A stretch of DNA of 64,000 nucleotides from Nocardiopsis ganjiahuensis DSM 45031 (GTDB taxonomy: Bacteria > Actinomycetota > Actinomycetes > Streptosporangiales > Streptosporangiaceae). The translations under genes and the position numbers were made by a program. The stretch is from contig NZ_ANBA01000009.1 of assembly GCF_000341085.1 (NCBI RefSeq), positions 310,001 through 374,000 on the forward strand, in the 5' to 3' direction. The number at the start of each line of letters is the position of its first letter. Within the stretch, counting starts at the first letter, position 1. Shown one piece after another: positions 26,768 through 34,409 of this stretch. The notes under the pieces are model-generated. The model made no database searches. It saw nothing but the letters and a program-made list of their open reading frames with translations, and had not been told where the DNA came from.

Positions 26768-27151
26768 TCAGGCCCCGGTGTCCCCGGATCCGCTGCCGGT
26801 TTCGGTGGGAGATTCCACCACGCAGAACTCGTTGCCCTCCGGATCGGCGAGCACCACCACCACGTGGCCGTCCTCCGCGCGGGCCGGTGTCAGCACCCGG
26901 GCGCCCAGCCCGACCAGCCGGGCGGTCTCCGCCGCGTGGTCGGCGACGACCAGGTCCATGTGCATCCGGTTCTTCCCGGGCCGGGGTTCGGGCACCAACT
27001 GCAACAGCAGGTCCGGCCAGCGCCCGCCGGGGTCCTTGAGCGCCACGTAGACGGGGTGCTGCCCCGGTTCGCGTTCGAAGGACAGCGCCGCGCACCAGAA
27101 GTCCGCCGCCGTCTCGAGGTCGTTGGTGTCGAGCACGTAGGCCAGTCGCAT
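26768..27151 (-). CDS. VOC family protein
   Basis: Glyoxalase-like protein of 127 residues, a single VOC module: 'LAYVLDTNDLETAADFWCAAL' at the N-terminus, 'MHMDLVVADHAAETARLVGLGARVL' in the middle and 'VVLADPEGNEFCVVES' near the end, giving His and Glu as expected metal ligands. The substrate is unknown. Start ATG at 27151 because GAAGGGAA precedes it closely; an in-frame ATG at 27172 is less likely. Confidence 0.82.
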   Translation of the reverse strand: MRLAYVLDTNDLETAADFWCAALSFEREPGQHPVYVALKDPGGRWPDLLLQLVPEPRPGKNRMHMDLVVADHAAETARLVGLGARVLTPARAEDGHVVVVLADPEGNEFCVVESPTETGSGSGDTGA

Positions 27152-27275
27152 CCGGATTCCCTTCGTCGTCACATCCCGGGATCCTTGGCGCCCCTACCCC
27201 GGACCGCACCCCCGCACCCCTCGCCCGGGTGCGGCCGCGCGCAGGGCCGCCCCGCCGCGGTGTCCGCCCCGGTGG

Positions 27276-27926
27276 CTACGCGTCCTGCTCGGCGAGGCGC
27301 CGCTCCAGCTGGTCGAGGACCAGCGCGAGACCGTAGGTGAACTCGTCGCCGTAGTCGTACCCCTTGCCGACGACCAGCTCCGCGAGGAACTCCGCCAGGT
27401 ACGGGTAGACGCCCGGGGGCGGGGCCAGAGCGGCCGTGAACTCCTCCGCCCCCTCCCCCGGCGCGAAGGGCAGGTTCAGTTCGGTCAGCACGAACCCGTA
27501 GACGTAGGAGTCGATCGCCGAGTAGGCGTGGGCCGCCAGACGCACCGAGAAGCCGCTGTTGCGCAGGCAGCCGAGCACCGTGTCGTGGTGGCGCAGCAGC
27601 GCCGGCCCCGGGGAGCTGCGGGACTCCAGCAGGCCCAGCGCCCACGGGTGCCGGGACAGTACGCGACGCGCGGAGGCGGAGCGGTCGGCGATGGCCTGGC
27701 GCCAGGGCCGGTCGAGGGCGGGCAGCTCGATCCGGGCGAAGATCCAGTCCGCCATCGCGTCGAGCAGGTCCTCCTTGCCCGCGACATGGTGGTAGAGCGA
27801 CATCGCCTCCACCCCGAGCTCCCTGCCCACGTTGCGCATGCTCACTCCGGCGAGCCCGGACCGGTCGGCGACGCCGACGGCCGCCCCGATCACACGCGAG
27901 CGGTTCAGAGCTGGGCGTTCGACCAT
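27276..27926 (-). CDS. TetR-family repressor (TetR_C class)
   Basis: Protein of 216 residues. The helix-turn-helix is residues about 15-55 ('VADRSGLAGVSMRNVGRELG' and 'MSLYHHVAGKEDLLDAM'). The C-terminal part resembles the TetR_C_1 ligand domain, with 'GLALVLDQLERRLAEQ' at the end. ATG at 27926 follows GTGAGG. Divergent from an alcohol-dehydrogenase-type gene; two identical-class 14-bp palindromes between them strongly suggest it represses both. Confidence 0.87.
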   Translation of the reverse strand: MVERPALNRSRVIGAAVGVADRSGLAGVSMRNVGRELGVEAMSLYHHVAGKEDLLDAMADWIFARIELPALDRPWRQAIADRSASARRVLSRHPWALGLLESRSSPGPALLRHHDTVLGCLRNSGFSVRLAAHAYSAIDSYVYGFVLTELNLPFAPGEGAEEFTAALAPPPGVYPYLAEFLAELVVGKGYDYGDEFTYGLALVLDQLERRLAEQDA

Positions 27927-27950
27927 CACTACCTCACGAGACCTTGTGGA

Positions 27951-28001
27951 CTTACACATGTAAGAGTACCGTTCACGGAACAACAGACTTACAAGTGTAA
28001 G
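27951..28001. promoter_or_regulatory. two TetR operator palindromes
   Basis: CTTACA-CA-TGTAAG (27951-27964) and CTTACA-AG-TGTAAG (27988-28001) are the same perfect inverted repeat with different two-base centres, 37 bases apart. The second directly abuts the Shine-Dalgarno of the dehydrogenase gene. Likely binding sites of the adjacent TetR repressor. Confidence 0.75.
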
Positions 28002-28010
28002 GGAGCGCTC

Positions 28011-28958
28011 ATGAAGGCCGCGATCGTCAAGAGGTACGGACCGCCGCAGGTCGCCCGCGTCACCGAGTCGCCCACACCGCGGCCGCGCCCCGGGCAGGTC
28101 CGAGTCCGGGTCGCGGTCGCGGCCGTCACCGCGGGAGACGCCCGGATCCGCGCCGCCCGCTTCCCCCAGGGGTTCGGCCTCGTGGCCAGACTGGTGTACG
28201 GGTTACGGGGACCCCGGATCGGGGTTCTGGGCAGCGTGTTCTCCGGCGTCGTCGACGCCGTCGGAACCGGTGTCGACAGCCTCTCCCCCGGCGACGAGGT
28301 GTGCGGCATGGCGGGCCAGAGGATGGGCACGCACGCGGAGTACGTCGTGGTCCCGGCCGCGCGGGCCGTACGCAGACCCGCCGGGGTCTCCCACGAGGAC
28401 GCCGCCGGGGTGCTGTTCGGCGGGACCACCGCCCTGCACTTCCTGCGGGACGAGGCCGCCCTGAAACCGGGTGCCTCCGTACTGGTCAACGGCGCCTCCG
28501 GGGCGGTCGGCACCAACGCCGTACAGCTGGCCAAACACCTGGGCGCGAGGGTCACCGGTGTCACGAGCACGCCCAACATGGACCTGGTCGCCGAACTGGG
28601 TGCTGACCGGACCGTCGACCACACCACCACCGACGTCGTGTCCCTGACCGAGCGCTTCGACGTCGTGCTCGACACCGTCGGCAACCTCTCCCCCGCGTCC
28701 GGCCGCGGCCTCCTCGACGAGGGCGGGGTTCTTCTGCTGGCCGCGGCCGGTCTGCGGGACGTCGTGCGGGCCCGCGGCAACGTCCGGGCGGGCGCCGCAC
28801 CCGAGCGGCCCGAGGACTTCGCGCACCTGCTGGGGCTCGTGGCCGACGGTGTCCTGACCCCGGTCATCGACCGGATCGACCCCCTCGAGGAGATCGCGGA
28901 GGCCTACCGGAGGGTCGACTCCGGCCACAAGGTCGGCAACGTCCTGATCCGCCCCTGA
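28011..28958 (+). CDS. NAD(P)-dependent zinc-independent alcohol dehydrogenase / quinone oxidoreductase (MDR)
   Basis: Medium-chain dehydrogenase of 315 residues. The N-terminal GroES-like domain starts 'MKAAIVKRYGPPQVARVTE'. The Rossmann part has 'SVLVNGASGAVGTNAVQLAK' (about 157-176; AxGxxG-type NADPH loop) and a C-terminal 'GHKVGNVLIRP'. Structural Cys residues of zinc alcohol dehydrogenases are absent, so it fits the quinone-oxidoreductase branch. ATG at 28011 after GGGAG. Controlled by the divergent TetR gene, so probably an inducible detoxifying reductase. Confidence 0.87.
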   Translation: MKAAIVKRYGPPQVARVTESPTPRPRPGQVRVRVAVAAVTAGDARIRAARFPQGFGLVARLVYGLRGPRIGVLGSVFSGVVDAVGTGVDSLSPGDEVCGMAGQRMGTHAEYVVVPAARAVRRPAGVSHEDAAGVLFGGTTALHFLRDEAALKPGASVLVNGASGAVGTNAVQLAKHLGARVTGVTSTPNMDLVAELGADRTVDHTTTDVVSLTERFDVVLDTVGNLSPASGRGLLDEGGVLLLAAAGLRDVVRARGNVRAGAAPERPEDFAHLLGLVADGVLTPVIDRIDPLEEIAEAYRRVDSGHKVGNVLIRP

Positions 28959-29109
28959 GCCTCCGGACCGGTGCCACGGGCCCGGGAACCCCCTCCGGCC
29001 AGGTTCTGTGGCGCGGCCCGGCCGTTCGTGCGAACCTCGGAACCGGACAGGCGGGACCACCGGTGACACCACAGCATCGGCGGCACGGCACGGAGGGGGC
29101 CAGGAGTTG

Positions 29110-30081
29110 ATGCGTGTCTCTCTGCTCGACCGCTCACGGACGCGCAGCGGCGAGTCCGACGCGGAGGCGATCGCGGCGACCGTCGCCAGGGCGGTACGCG
29201 CGGACGAACTGGGCTTCCACCGGTTCTGGACCGCCGAGCACCACGCGGTCCCGGGCATCGCCGCCTCGACTCCGGCCGTGCTGCTCGCGGCGATCGGCGC
29301 CCGCACCCGCAGCATCCGCCTGGGCACCGGCGGGATCATGGTGCCCAACCACAGCCCGCTGCTGATCGCCGAACAGGCACTGCTCCTCGAGGCCCTCTTC
29401 CCGGGCCGGGTCGACCTGGGTCTGGGCGGCTCGCTCGGGTTCACCGCCCCGATCCGGCGTGCGATCGGGCGGACCGCCGTGCGCGAGGGCGAGTACCCGG
29501 CCGAGGTCGAGAGGGTGCGGCAGTACCTGAGCGGGCGGGCCGAGATCACCGCCAGACCCGGCGTCGAGCCTCCTCCGGTGTTCCTGCTCGCCGTGCGGGG
29601 CGGTCTGGCGCTCGCCGCCGAACTGGGGCTTCCGGTGGTGGTCGGCGGACCGGTTCTGCACGACGCGGAGCGGCTGGCCTCGTACTTCCGGGACTTCCAA
29701 TCGAGCCCGACCGCGTCCGAGCCCTACCTGGTGGTCAACGTGGACGTCTCCGTGGCGGAGACCGAGGAGCGCGCCCGGGACCTGCTGCTGCCCGAGGCCT
29801 GGGCGCTGGCGGACTCGCGGGAGGTCGGCGAGTTCCGGGCGCTGCGCCCCGTCGATGAGGTGCGCCGGCTGATCGGCGAGACGAGCCGCGAGAAGAAGCT
29901 CAGGGCGGTCGACGACTGGACGGACTCCGCGATCGCCGGTACGCCGGAGCAGGTGGCGGACTCACTCGCCGGCCTCCTCGAGCGCACCGGCGCCTCCGAG
30001 CTCCTCGCCAACGTCAGCACCTACGACCATGACGAGGTCAGGAAGACCGACGAGTTCCTCGCCTCCCTCCGAACCCCGTAA
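29110..30081 (+). CDS. LLM-class flavin-dependent oxidoreductase (MsnO8-like)
   Basis: Luciferase-like monooxygenase of 323 residues that uses FMNH2 or F420H2. Typical TIM-barrel stretches: 'ELGFHRFWTAEHHAVPGIA' (about 33-51), 'RSIRLGTGGIMVPNHSPL' and 'LFPGRVDLGLGGSLGF'. The C-terminus has 'IAGTPEQVADSLAGLLERTG'. The substrate is unknown. ATG at 29110, four bases after a CAGGAG. Last gene before the tRNA-Pro integration site. Confidence 0.87.
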   Translation: MRVSLLDRSRTRSGESDAEAIAATVARAVRADELGFHRFWTAEHHAVPGIAASTPAVLLAAIGARTRSIRLGTGGIMVPNHSPLLIAEQALLLEALFPGRVDLGLGGSLGFTAPIRRAIGRTAVREGEYPAEVERVRQYLSGRAEITARPGVEPPPVFLLAVRGGLALAAELGLPVVVGGPVLHDAERLASYFRDFQSSPTASEPYLVVNVDVSVAETEERARDLLLPEAWALADSREVGEFRALRPVDEVRRLIGETSREKKLRAVDDWTDSAIAGTPEQVADSLAGLLERTGASELLANVSTYDHDEVRKTDEFLASLRTP

Positions 30082-30146
30082 CGGCTCCGCGCTCCGGGGC
30101 CGTGGTCAGAACGGACCCCTCTGGGGCGAATGCCGGAAACAGAAGA

Positions 30147-30172
30147 AGAGGCCCACCAGATGGTGGACCTCT
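30147..30172 (-). terminator. original downstream terminator of tRNA-Pro (displaced)
   Basis: AGAGGCCCACCA / TGGTGGACCTCT form a 12-base stem with one mismatch and loop GA. Read on the minus strand it is followed by a pyrimidine-rich CTTCTTCTG. It sits just past the displaced tRNA 3' fragment, so it was probably the tRNA terminator before the element integrated. Confidence 0.6.
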
Positions 30173-30202
30173 CTCTGAACTGCGCTGTCTTGAGACCAGC
30201 AC

Positions 30203-30255
30203 TGCCTCTGTCGGGACGGCGGGATTTGAACCCACGACCCCTTGACCCCCAGTCA
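30203..30255. repeat. left attachment repeat (displaced 3' part of tRNA-Pro)
   Basis: 53 bases identical to 32488-32540. On the minus strand, 30211-30255 correspond to the 3' 45 bases of tRNA-Pro: 3' anticodon stem, variable loop, T-arm and acceptor 3' strand. The 5' part of the tRNA is missing here, so this copy is not a functional tRNA. Confidence 0.92.
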
Positions 30256-30316
30256 CGCCCACAGTGGCCACCAGGGGTCGCGGACGGTCACCCCACAACA
30301 TGAACCCGAAGGCCGG

Positions 30317-30336
30317 GGGGCGCCCACGGGCGCCCC
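30317..30336. repeat. inverted repeat inside the element
   Basis: GGGGCGCCC (30317-30325) and GGGCGCCCC (30328-30336) form a perfect 9-base hairpin about 60 bases inside the left repeat. It could be an integrase arm/core accessory site or a terminator shielding the cargo promoter. Confidence 0.4.
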
Positions 30337-30354
30337 TCCCCAACCCCACCTAAA

Positions 30355-30377
30355 TTGTCAGCACCCAGCACTACCGT
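30355..30377 (+). promoter_or_regulatory. RecA-NDp/PafBC-type DNA-damage promoter
   Basis: TTGTCAGCA, exactly eight bases, then TACCGT. This fits the mycobacterial damage-inducible consensus tTGTCRgtg-N8-TAnnnT at all strongly conserved positions (the weak 'gtg' reads 'gca'). Transcription would start near 30384, leaving a short leader with GGGAG at 30402-30406 before the ATG at 30415. Confidence 0.6.
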
Positions 30378-30414
30378 GTTGCCACACCCACCCTCCGTAA
30401 CAGGGAGATGCGCC

Positions 30415-31446
30415 ATGGTGGACAGCCCTTCATCGAAACCCGCCACAGGACCCCGCCCTCAAGGGGCAGGCCAAGCAAACAAGCGCGCACAAAATCAGAA
30501 GGCGCGCAACTATGCGTCCGGTGTCAGCAAGGCTCTTTTTCTACTTAGCAGAGGGCGCTGCTACGAGCCTTCTTGCCCTCGCCCAGTAATCCGAGAAATT
30601 GATGGAGAGCCGATTGTAGATGTCGAAATTGCACACATAAGCGCACACAGCCCCGACGGCCCACGCTTCGACCCAAAAATGGGAAACGACAAAAGAAAAT
30701 CCTTCGCAAACCTCATCCTACTCTGCAACCCCCACCACACAGTCATAGACAATAATCCAAATAAATACCCAATCAAGCTCCTGATCCAGTGGAAGAAAAG
30801 TCGTGAAGGAGAACTTTTCGAGCAACTATCAGGACTTGAAAATCTCACACCAAACAAGCTCCAAGAAATGATGTCCTCAGCCGTCACGCAGAGCAAAAAA
30901 GAAATAATGCATGCAATTGGAGAATTATCAGAGATCAGCGAAGAGTCCGCAGCAATACTCAAGAAGCTCGCCAAAGAAAACTTCAGCCGACCTTACATCG
31001 ACATAGACGCAGTAGAATCCCTTGCCAACTCGACCCGCAGACTCACCCACCTCGAAGAAACCACCGTCTCATTGTGCAAGGCAGCCCAGAACCTAGGGCA
31101 TCTGCAAGACACAACACCCCAACTCTCCAAGGTCGCCGAAGATCTTGAGCACTACATCTCAGCAACCTCAAGACTTCAATCAATGGCTGTCGACATAGAC
31201 AAGTCGACGGAAAAAATCAATCTTGTTCTACGCAGCACACTCCACGAACGCCCCTGGGAAGCAGCAGAGCAGGGGATATTCGAGACCGCCGAGGCAATCG
31301 AACGAACATTTGACTCCATCAACAACTTAGATTCCGAGATCATCATCAGGGACAAGGGGCGCTGGACATACTTCCTCCGAGGGATCATCTTCGGAATATG
31401 CGCAGGGTTGGCCATTTTTTACTATGCATCCACCCAATTAGGATAG
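30415..31446 (+). CDS. tail-anchored HNH-nuclease-like protein (element cargo)
   Basis: Protein of 343 residues. Residues 1-32 are basic and low-complexity. About 38-115 form an HNH nuclease-type zinc module: Cys49-x4-Cys54, His74 in 'VEIAHISAH', Asn99 in 'FANLILLC', Cys104-x2-His107-His108 in 'CNPHHTVID'. Residues about 125-315 are helical with heptad-like stretches ('EISEESAAILKKLAKE') suggesting coiled coil. The last 23 residues are a hydrophobic tail, 'GIIFGICAGLAIFYYA', which predicts a C-terminal membrane anchor with the nuclease in the cytosol. Codons are rich in AAA, ATA and AAT, unlike all neighbours. I chose the ATG at 30415 (GGGAG upstream); TTG at 30355 lies in the promoter motif. 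No family name recognised; a phage-defence effector is an inference. Confidence 0.8.
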   Translation: MVDSPSSKPATGPRPQGAGQANKRAQNQKARNYASGVSKALFLLSRGRCYEPSCPRPVIREIDGEPIVDVEIAHISAHSPDGPRFDPKMGNDKRKSFANLILLCNPHHTVIDNNPNKYPIKLLIQWKKSREGELFEQLSGLENLTPNKLQEMMSSAVTQSKKEIMHAIGELSEISEESAAILKKLAKENFSRPYIDIDAVESLANSTRRLTHLEETTVSLCKAAQNLGHLQDTTPQLSKVAEDLEHYISATSRLQSMAVDIDKSTEKINLVLRSTLHERPWEAAEQGIFETAEAIERTFDSINNLDSEIIIRDKGRWTYFLRGIIFGICAGLAIFYYASTQLG

Positions 31447-31659
31447 ACGAAGCATCAACGAACGCTCAGGAGAAGTTTTGACAGCAAGAGTTTTAGAGTT
31501 GACGCACGTCGGGCAACCCATTGACCGGGGCGCATCATGCTTTGATCAGGGGAAACACATCCGCAAGGGTGCACCCGTCATACGGGCTGCCCGGATGGTG
31601 CACCAATCGACTCAACCACTGGCCGACTCAGCTACTGGATCCGCTCGGAACTGCGGATG

Positions 31660-32487
31660 GGAGTGGCTACGCCGCGCCCAGGACATCGCGCACCTCGGGA
31701 ACGTCTCGAAAACGCTCCAGAGCCCTCCTCACAACCCGGGCGCGTTCGTTGGTGCCGCGGCAGGCTCAAGGGCGACAAGCCTAGACGGCCCTCCAACTCC
31801 ATGACGCTGAAACAGGCCGTGGCGGTGCTCAAGGCGGCGGAGGGCACAAAGTGGTACGCCTAGCTGGTGCTCTCCATCGTCATCGGCGCGAGAACCGAGG
31901 AGGTCCGGGCTCTGGCCTGGGACCAGATCGACGCCAACGGCGCGGTCCCCACGATCCACGTGTGGACCTCGGTGCGAGGCGACGGCGACACCAAGACCCG
32001 CAGGTCGAGGCAGTCACTGGAACTGCCCACCCTGGCGGTCAAAGCCATCGGAACCCACCGAGCAGCACAGGCCCGCGAGCGCCTGGCGGCCGCGGAGATG
32101 CGGCAGGACAACAACTCGGTGTTATGCACACATACCGGCACCCCGCTGGACCGTCACAACGTCCTGCGGGAGCTGCGCACGATCATGAGAAAGGCAGGAT
32201 TGAACGAGAAAGAGTGGACCGCGCGAGTGCTACGGCACACGTTCGTGTCCCTACTGTCCGATCACGAGGTGAGCATCGAGGAGATCTCCCTGTTGGTCGG
32301 CCACAACGGCACCGACACCACCGAACGTGTCTACCGCCGCCAGCTACGGCCGGTACGCCGATCCGCGGCAACCGCGATGAACGAAATCCCGCACGACGTG
32401 GCCTCACACCCCACACAACCCGGTTCTACCCCACCTGAGACGCAGCAAGGGGTCCACCATATGGTGGACCCCTTGCTGAACTTACTG

Positions 32488-32514
<27 letters not shown>
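31660..32514 (+). pseudogene. decayed tyrosine site-specific integrase
   Basis: The C-terminal catalytic half is readable from 31867: 'SIVIGARTEEVRALAWDQI' with the first catalytic Arg, 'RVLRHTFVSLLSDHEVSIEEI' (Arg-His pair), 'LLVGHNGTDTTERVYRRQLRP' (His and the Tyr nucleophile). Just before it, in the same frame, 'MTLKQAVAVLKAAEGTKWYA' is cut by TAG at 31861-31863, where Tyr is usual. Further upstream the SAM-like domain is spread over other frames ('AQDIAHLGNVSKTLQ', then 'RALLTTRARSLVPRQ', then 'LKGDKPRRPSNS'), so at least two frameshifts are present. The N-terminal arm-binding domain is not found. The enzyme cannot be functional. Confidence 0.85.
32443..32478. terminator. 36-bp perfect palindrome, bidirectional terminator
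   Basis: Arms CAGCAAGGGGTCCACCAT (32443-32460) and its exact complement (32461-32478), with no extra loop bases. It lies just past the tRNA 3' end on the minus strand and overlaps the end of the integrase remnant on the plus strand. It resembles the displaced terminator at 30147-30172 in its core (GGTCCACCA/TGGTGG), so it probably came with the element. Confidence 0.7.
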
Positions 32515-32569
<55 letters not shown>

Positions 32570-32645
32570 GCCGCTGGGCGGTGGTCGTTTCCGACCCCGC
32601 CAACAGGTAAAACCTTACCGCATTCACGGGGCCGTTCGAACCAGC

Positions 32646-34409
32646 TCAGCTCCGGGGGCCGGGCCCCACACCGATGACGTGCGCACGGTCGCCGGCGGAG
32701 AGACCGGACACCGCGATCACGTCCGGGGCCAGGGCCACACCGAAGGGTGAGCCGTCCGGGGACAGGCCCTCCGCCGCCGTGTCGAGCGGAACCGCGGCGG
32801 GGTCGGATCCCCACGCGCCGACGAGCAGGACGGCCGGGTCGTCCTCGCCCGCCTGGAGCGCCGCGAACAGTTCGGGGCTCGAAGCGATGCTGTCCGGGTC
32901 CGGGATCCGGGTGGTGAACGCGAGGGTCTCCAGGGTCTCGGTGTCGGGGACCTCGCCGCCCGGTTCGCCGACCACCGGCTTCTCCAGGCGGTACTCCGCC
33001 TGGTGGGTGGCCTCGTCGGTCTCGGTGAACAGCAGCCGCTCGCCGTCGAGGGGGACCGTTCCGGCGGGCAGGTCCTCCGCGACCACTTCTCCGGTCCGGC
33101 CGCGGAAGGCCAGCGCACCGGGTTCGTCGCCGGCGTAGCGGACCACCACGGACCAGCCGTCGGGTGCCGCCGTCAACTCCTCCACGGGGCCGGGCAGTTC
33201 GAGGCTCGAGTACCGGGCTCCCCCCTCGGTCAGGACCAGCACCTGGGGGAACCACTCCTCCGGGGCCTCCTCGTCCCGCGGGCACTCCTCGGGCACCAGG
33301 ATCCGGGGGCCCGCGGCCACCGGGGCTCCGACCTGTTCGCACCCGCCCCGGAGCTCGTACCGGATCTCCTCCTCGTGCGGTTCCTGGGACCGGACGGTGA
33401 AGCTGTCGTCCTCCGCGACCTGGACGAACGTGGCCCCGGTCAGGAGCAGGTGGTCCACCCTCCGGTGGATCCGGTGGTCTCCGACCAGCCTGCCGGTGTC
33501 GGCCTCCAGGACGGCCAGCGACCGTTGTTCGTGTTCCGGGCGGGTGTCGTCCCGGTACAGCACGGCCACGCGCCCGCCGTCGGGAGTGACCTGGGACCAG
33601 AGCACCTCGCCGAGCGGCTGGAACCGCCAGCGTTCGGCGCCGTCCCGGCTGTCCAGCGCCCACACGCCACGGGCGCCGTGGACCAGCACGCCGGAATCCG
33701 TGGCGGCCACGGAGACCTCACCCGCCGAGCCCTCCTCCGGGTGCTCCCACACCCAGGCGACCTCGTCGGCGTGGGCCGGGACGGGGGATTCAGCGGGGCT
33801 GAGGGGTTCGGCGAGGGTGTGCACGAACCGGTCCCGCTCCAGCGCTGTGGGAACGGCGAACACCGCGAGGGCCACGACCGGGGCCAGACCGGCCAGCAGG
33901 GCCTCGATCCGGGGCTGGCCCGGGGCGGGCCGCAGGGGCTCGGGACGGCCGGAGACGGCGAGCACCGCGGCGCCCGCCAGCAGGGCCAGAGCGGCCAGGT
34001 ACCAGAGGTGGGAGACCGCCCCGAAGTCGACCAGAACGTCGGGCGGAGGACCCTCCCACCCGGTTTCCCGCACCCCCGCTTCTCCCGCCTCCGGGAGTTC
34101 CCGCAGGACCACCTGCAACGCCAGGCACACCACCAGGACGGCCGCCGCCCGGATCGGCCCCGAACCCTCGCCCGGGAGGGAGTAGTACTCGTTGCCCTCA
34201 GGTCGTTGCCCCTCCGCGCCCAGCGCCCAGACCACGGCGAGCAGCACCACCGCGCCGCACAGCGCCCAGTGCACCGCGGCGGTGCCGTCCCACTCCGCGG
34301 GGCCCAGCACCACGGCTGCCGTGACTACCAGGGCCCCACCCAGGACGGACCCGGTGCCCGCCCAGGAGAGCAGCCGCCAGAGCGTGTCCGGGTGCATGAT
34401 CCGGCCCAT
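32646..34409 (-). CDS. multi-TM beta-propeller protein, paralogue A
   Basis: Protein of 587 residues. About five membrane helices in the first 190 residues ('SVLGGALVVTAAVVL', 'WALCGAVVLLAVVWAL', 'IRAAAVLVVCLALQVVL', 'LWYLAALALLAGAAVLAV', 'LAPVVALAVFAVPTAL') precede a large, probably extracytoplasmic PQQ/WD-like propeller ('GVWALDSRDGAERWRFQPLG'). No enzyme signature. It is the most divergent of four tandem paralogues and lacks their C-terminal GLVP. Its ATG overlaps the stop of paralogue B (TGATG), so the two are cotranslated. Confidence 0.8.
   Translation of the reverse strand: MGRIMHPDTLWRLLSWAGTGSVLGGALVVTAAVVLGPAEWDGTAAVHWALCGAVVLLAVVWALGAEGQRPEGNEYYSLPGEGSGPIRAAAVLVVCLALQVVLRELPEAGEAGVRETGWEGPPPDVLVDFGAVSHLWYLAALALLAGAAVLAVSGRPEPLRPAPGQPRIEALLAGLAPVVALAVFAVPTALERDRFVHTLAEPLSPAESPVPAHADEVAWVWEHPEEGSAGEVSVAATDSGVLVHGARGVWALDSRDGAERWRFQPLGEVLWSQVTPDGGRVAVLYRDDTRPEHEQRSLAVLEADTGRLVGDHRIHRRVDHLLLTGATFVQVAEDDSFTVRSQEPHEEEIRYELRGGCEQVGAPVAAGPRILVPEECPRDEEAPEEWFPQVLVLTEGGARYSSLELPGPVEELTAAPDGWSVVVRYAGDEPGALAFRGRTGEVVAEDLPAGTVPLDGERLLFTETDEATHQAEYRLEKPVVGEPGGEVPDTETLETLAFTTRIPDPDSIASSPELFAALQAGEDDPAVLLVGAWGSDPAAVPLDTAAEGLSPDGSPFGVALAPDVIAVSGLSAGDRAHVIGVGPGPRS

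Noticed and set aside
30211..30255. Second tRNA-Pro gene
   Set aside because: Only the 3' 45 bases are present; D-arm and acceptor 5' strand are missing. It is the displaced fragment left by integration.
31478..31804. Separate small gene downstream of the HNH gene
   Set aside because: Its central part 'AQDIAHLGNVSKTLQ' reads as integrase remnant; frame ends without own domain.
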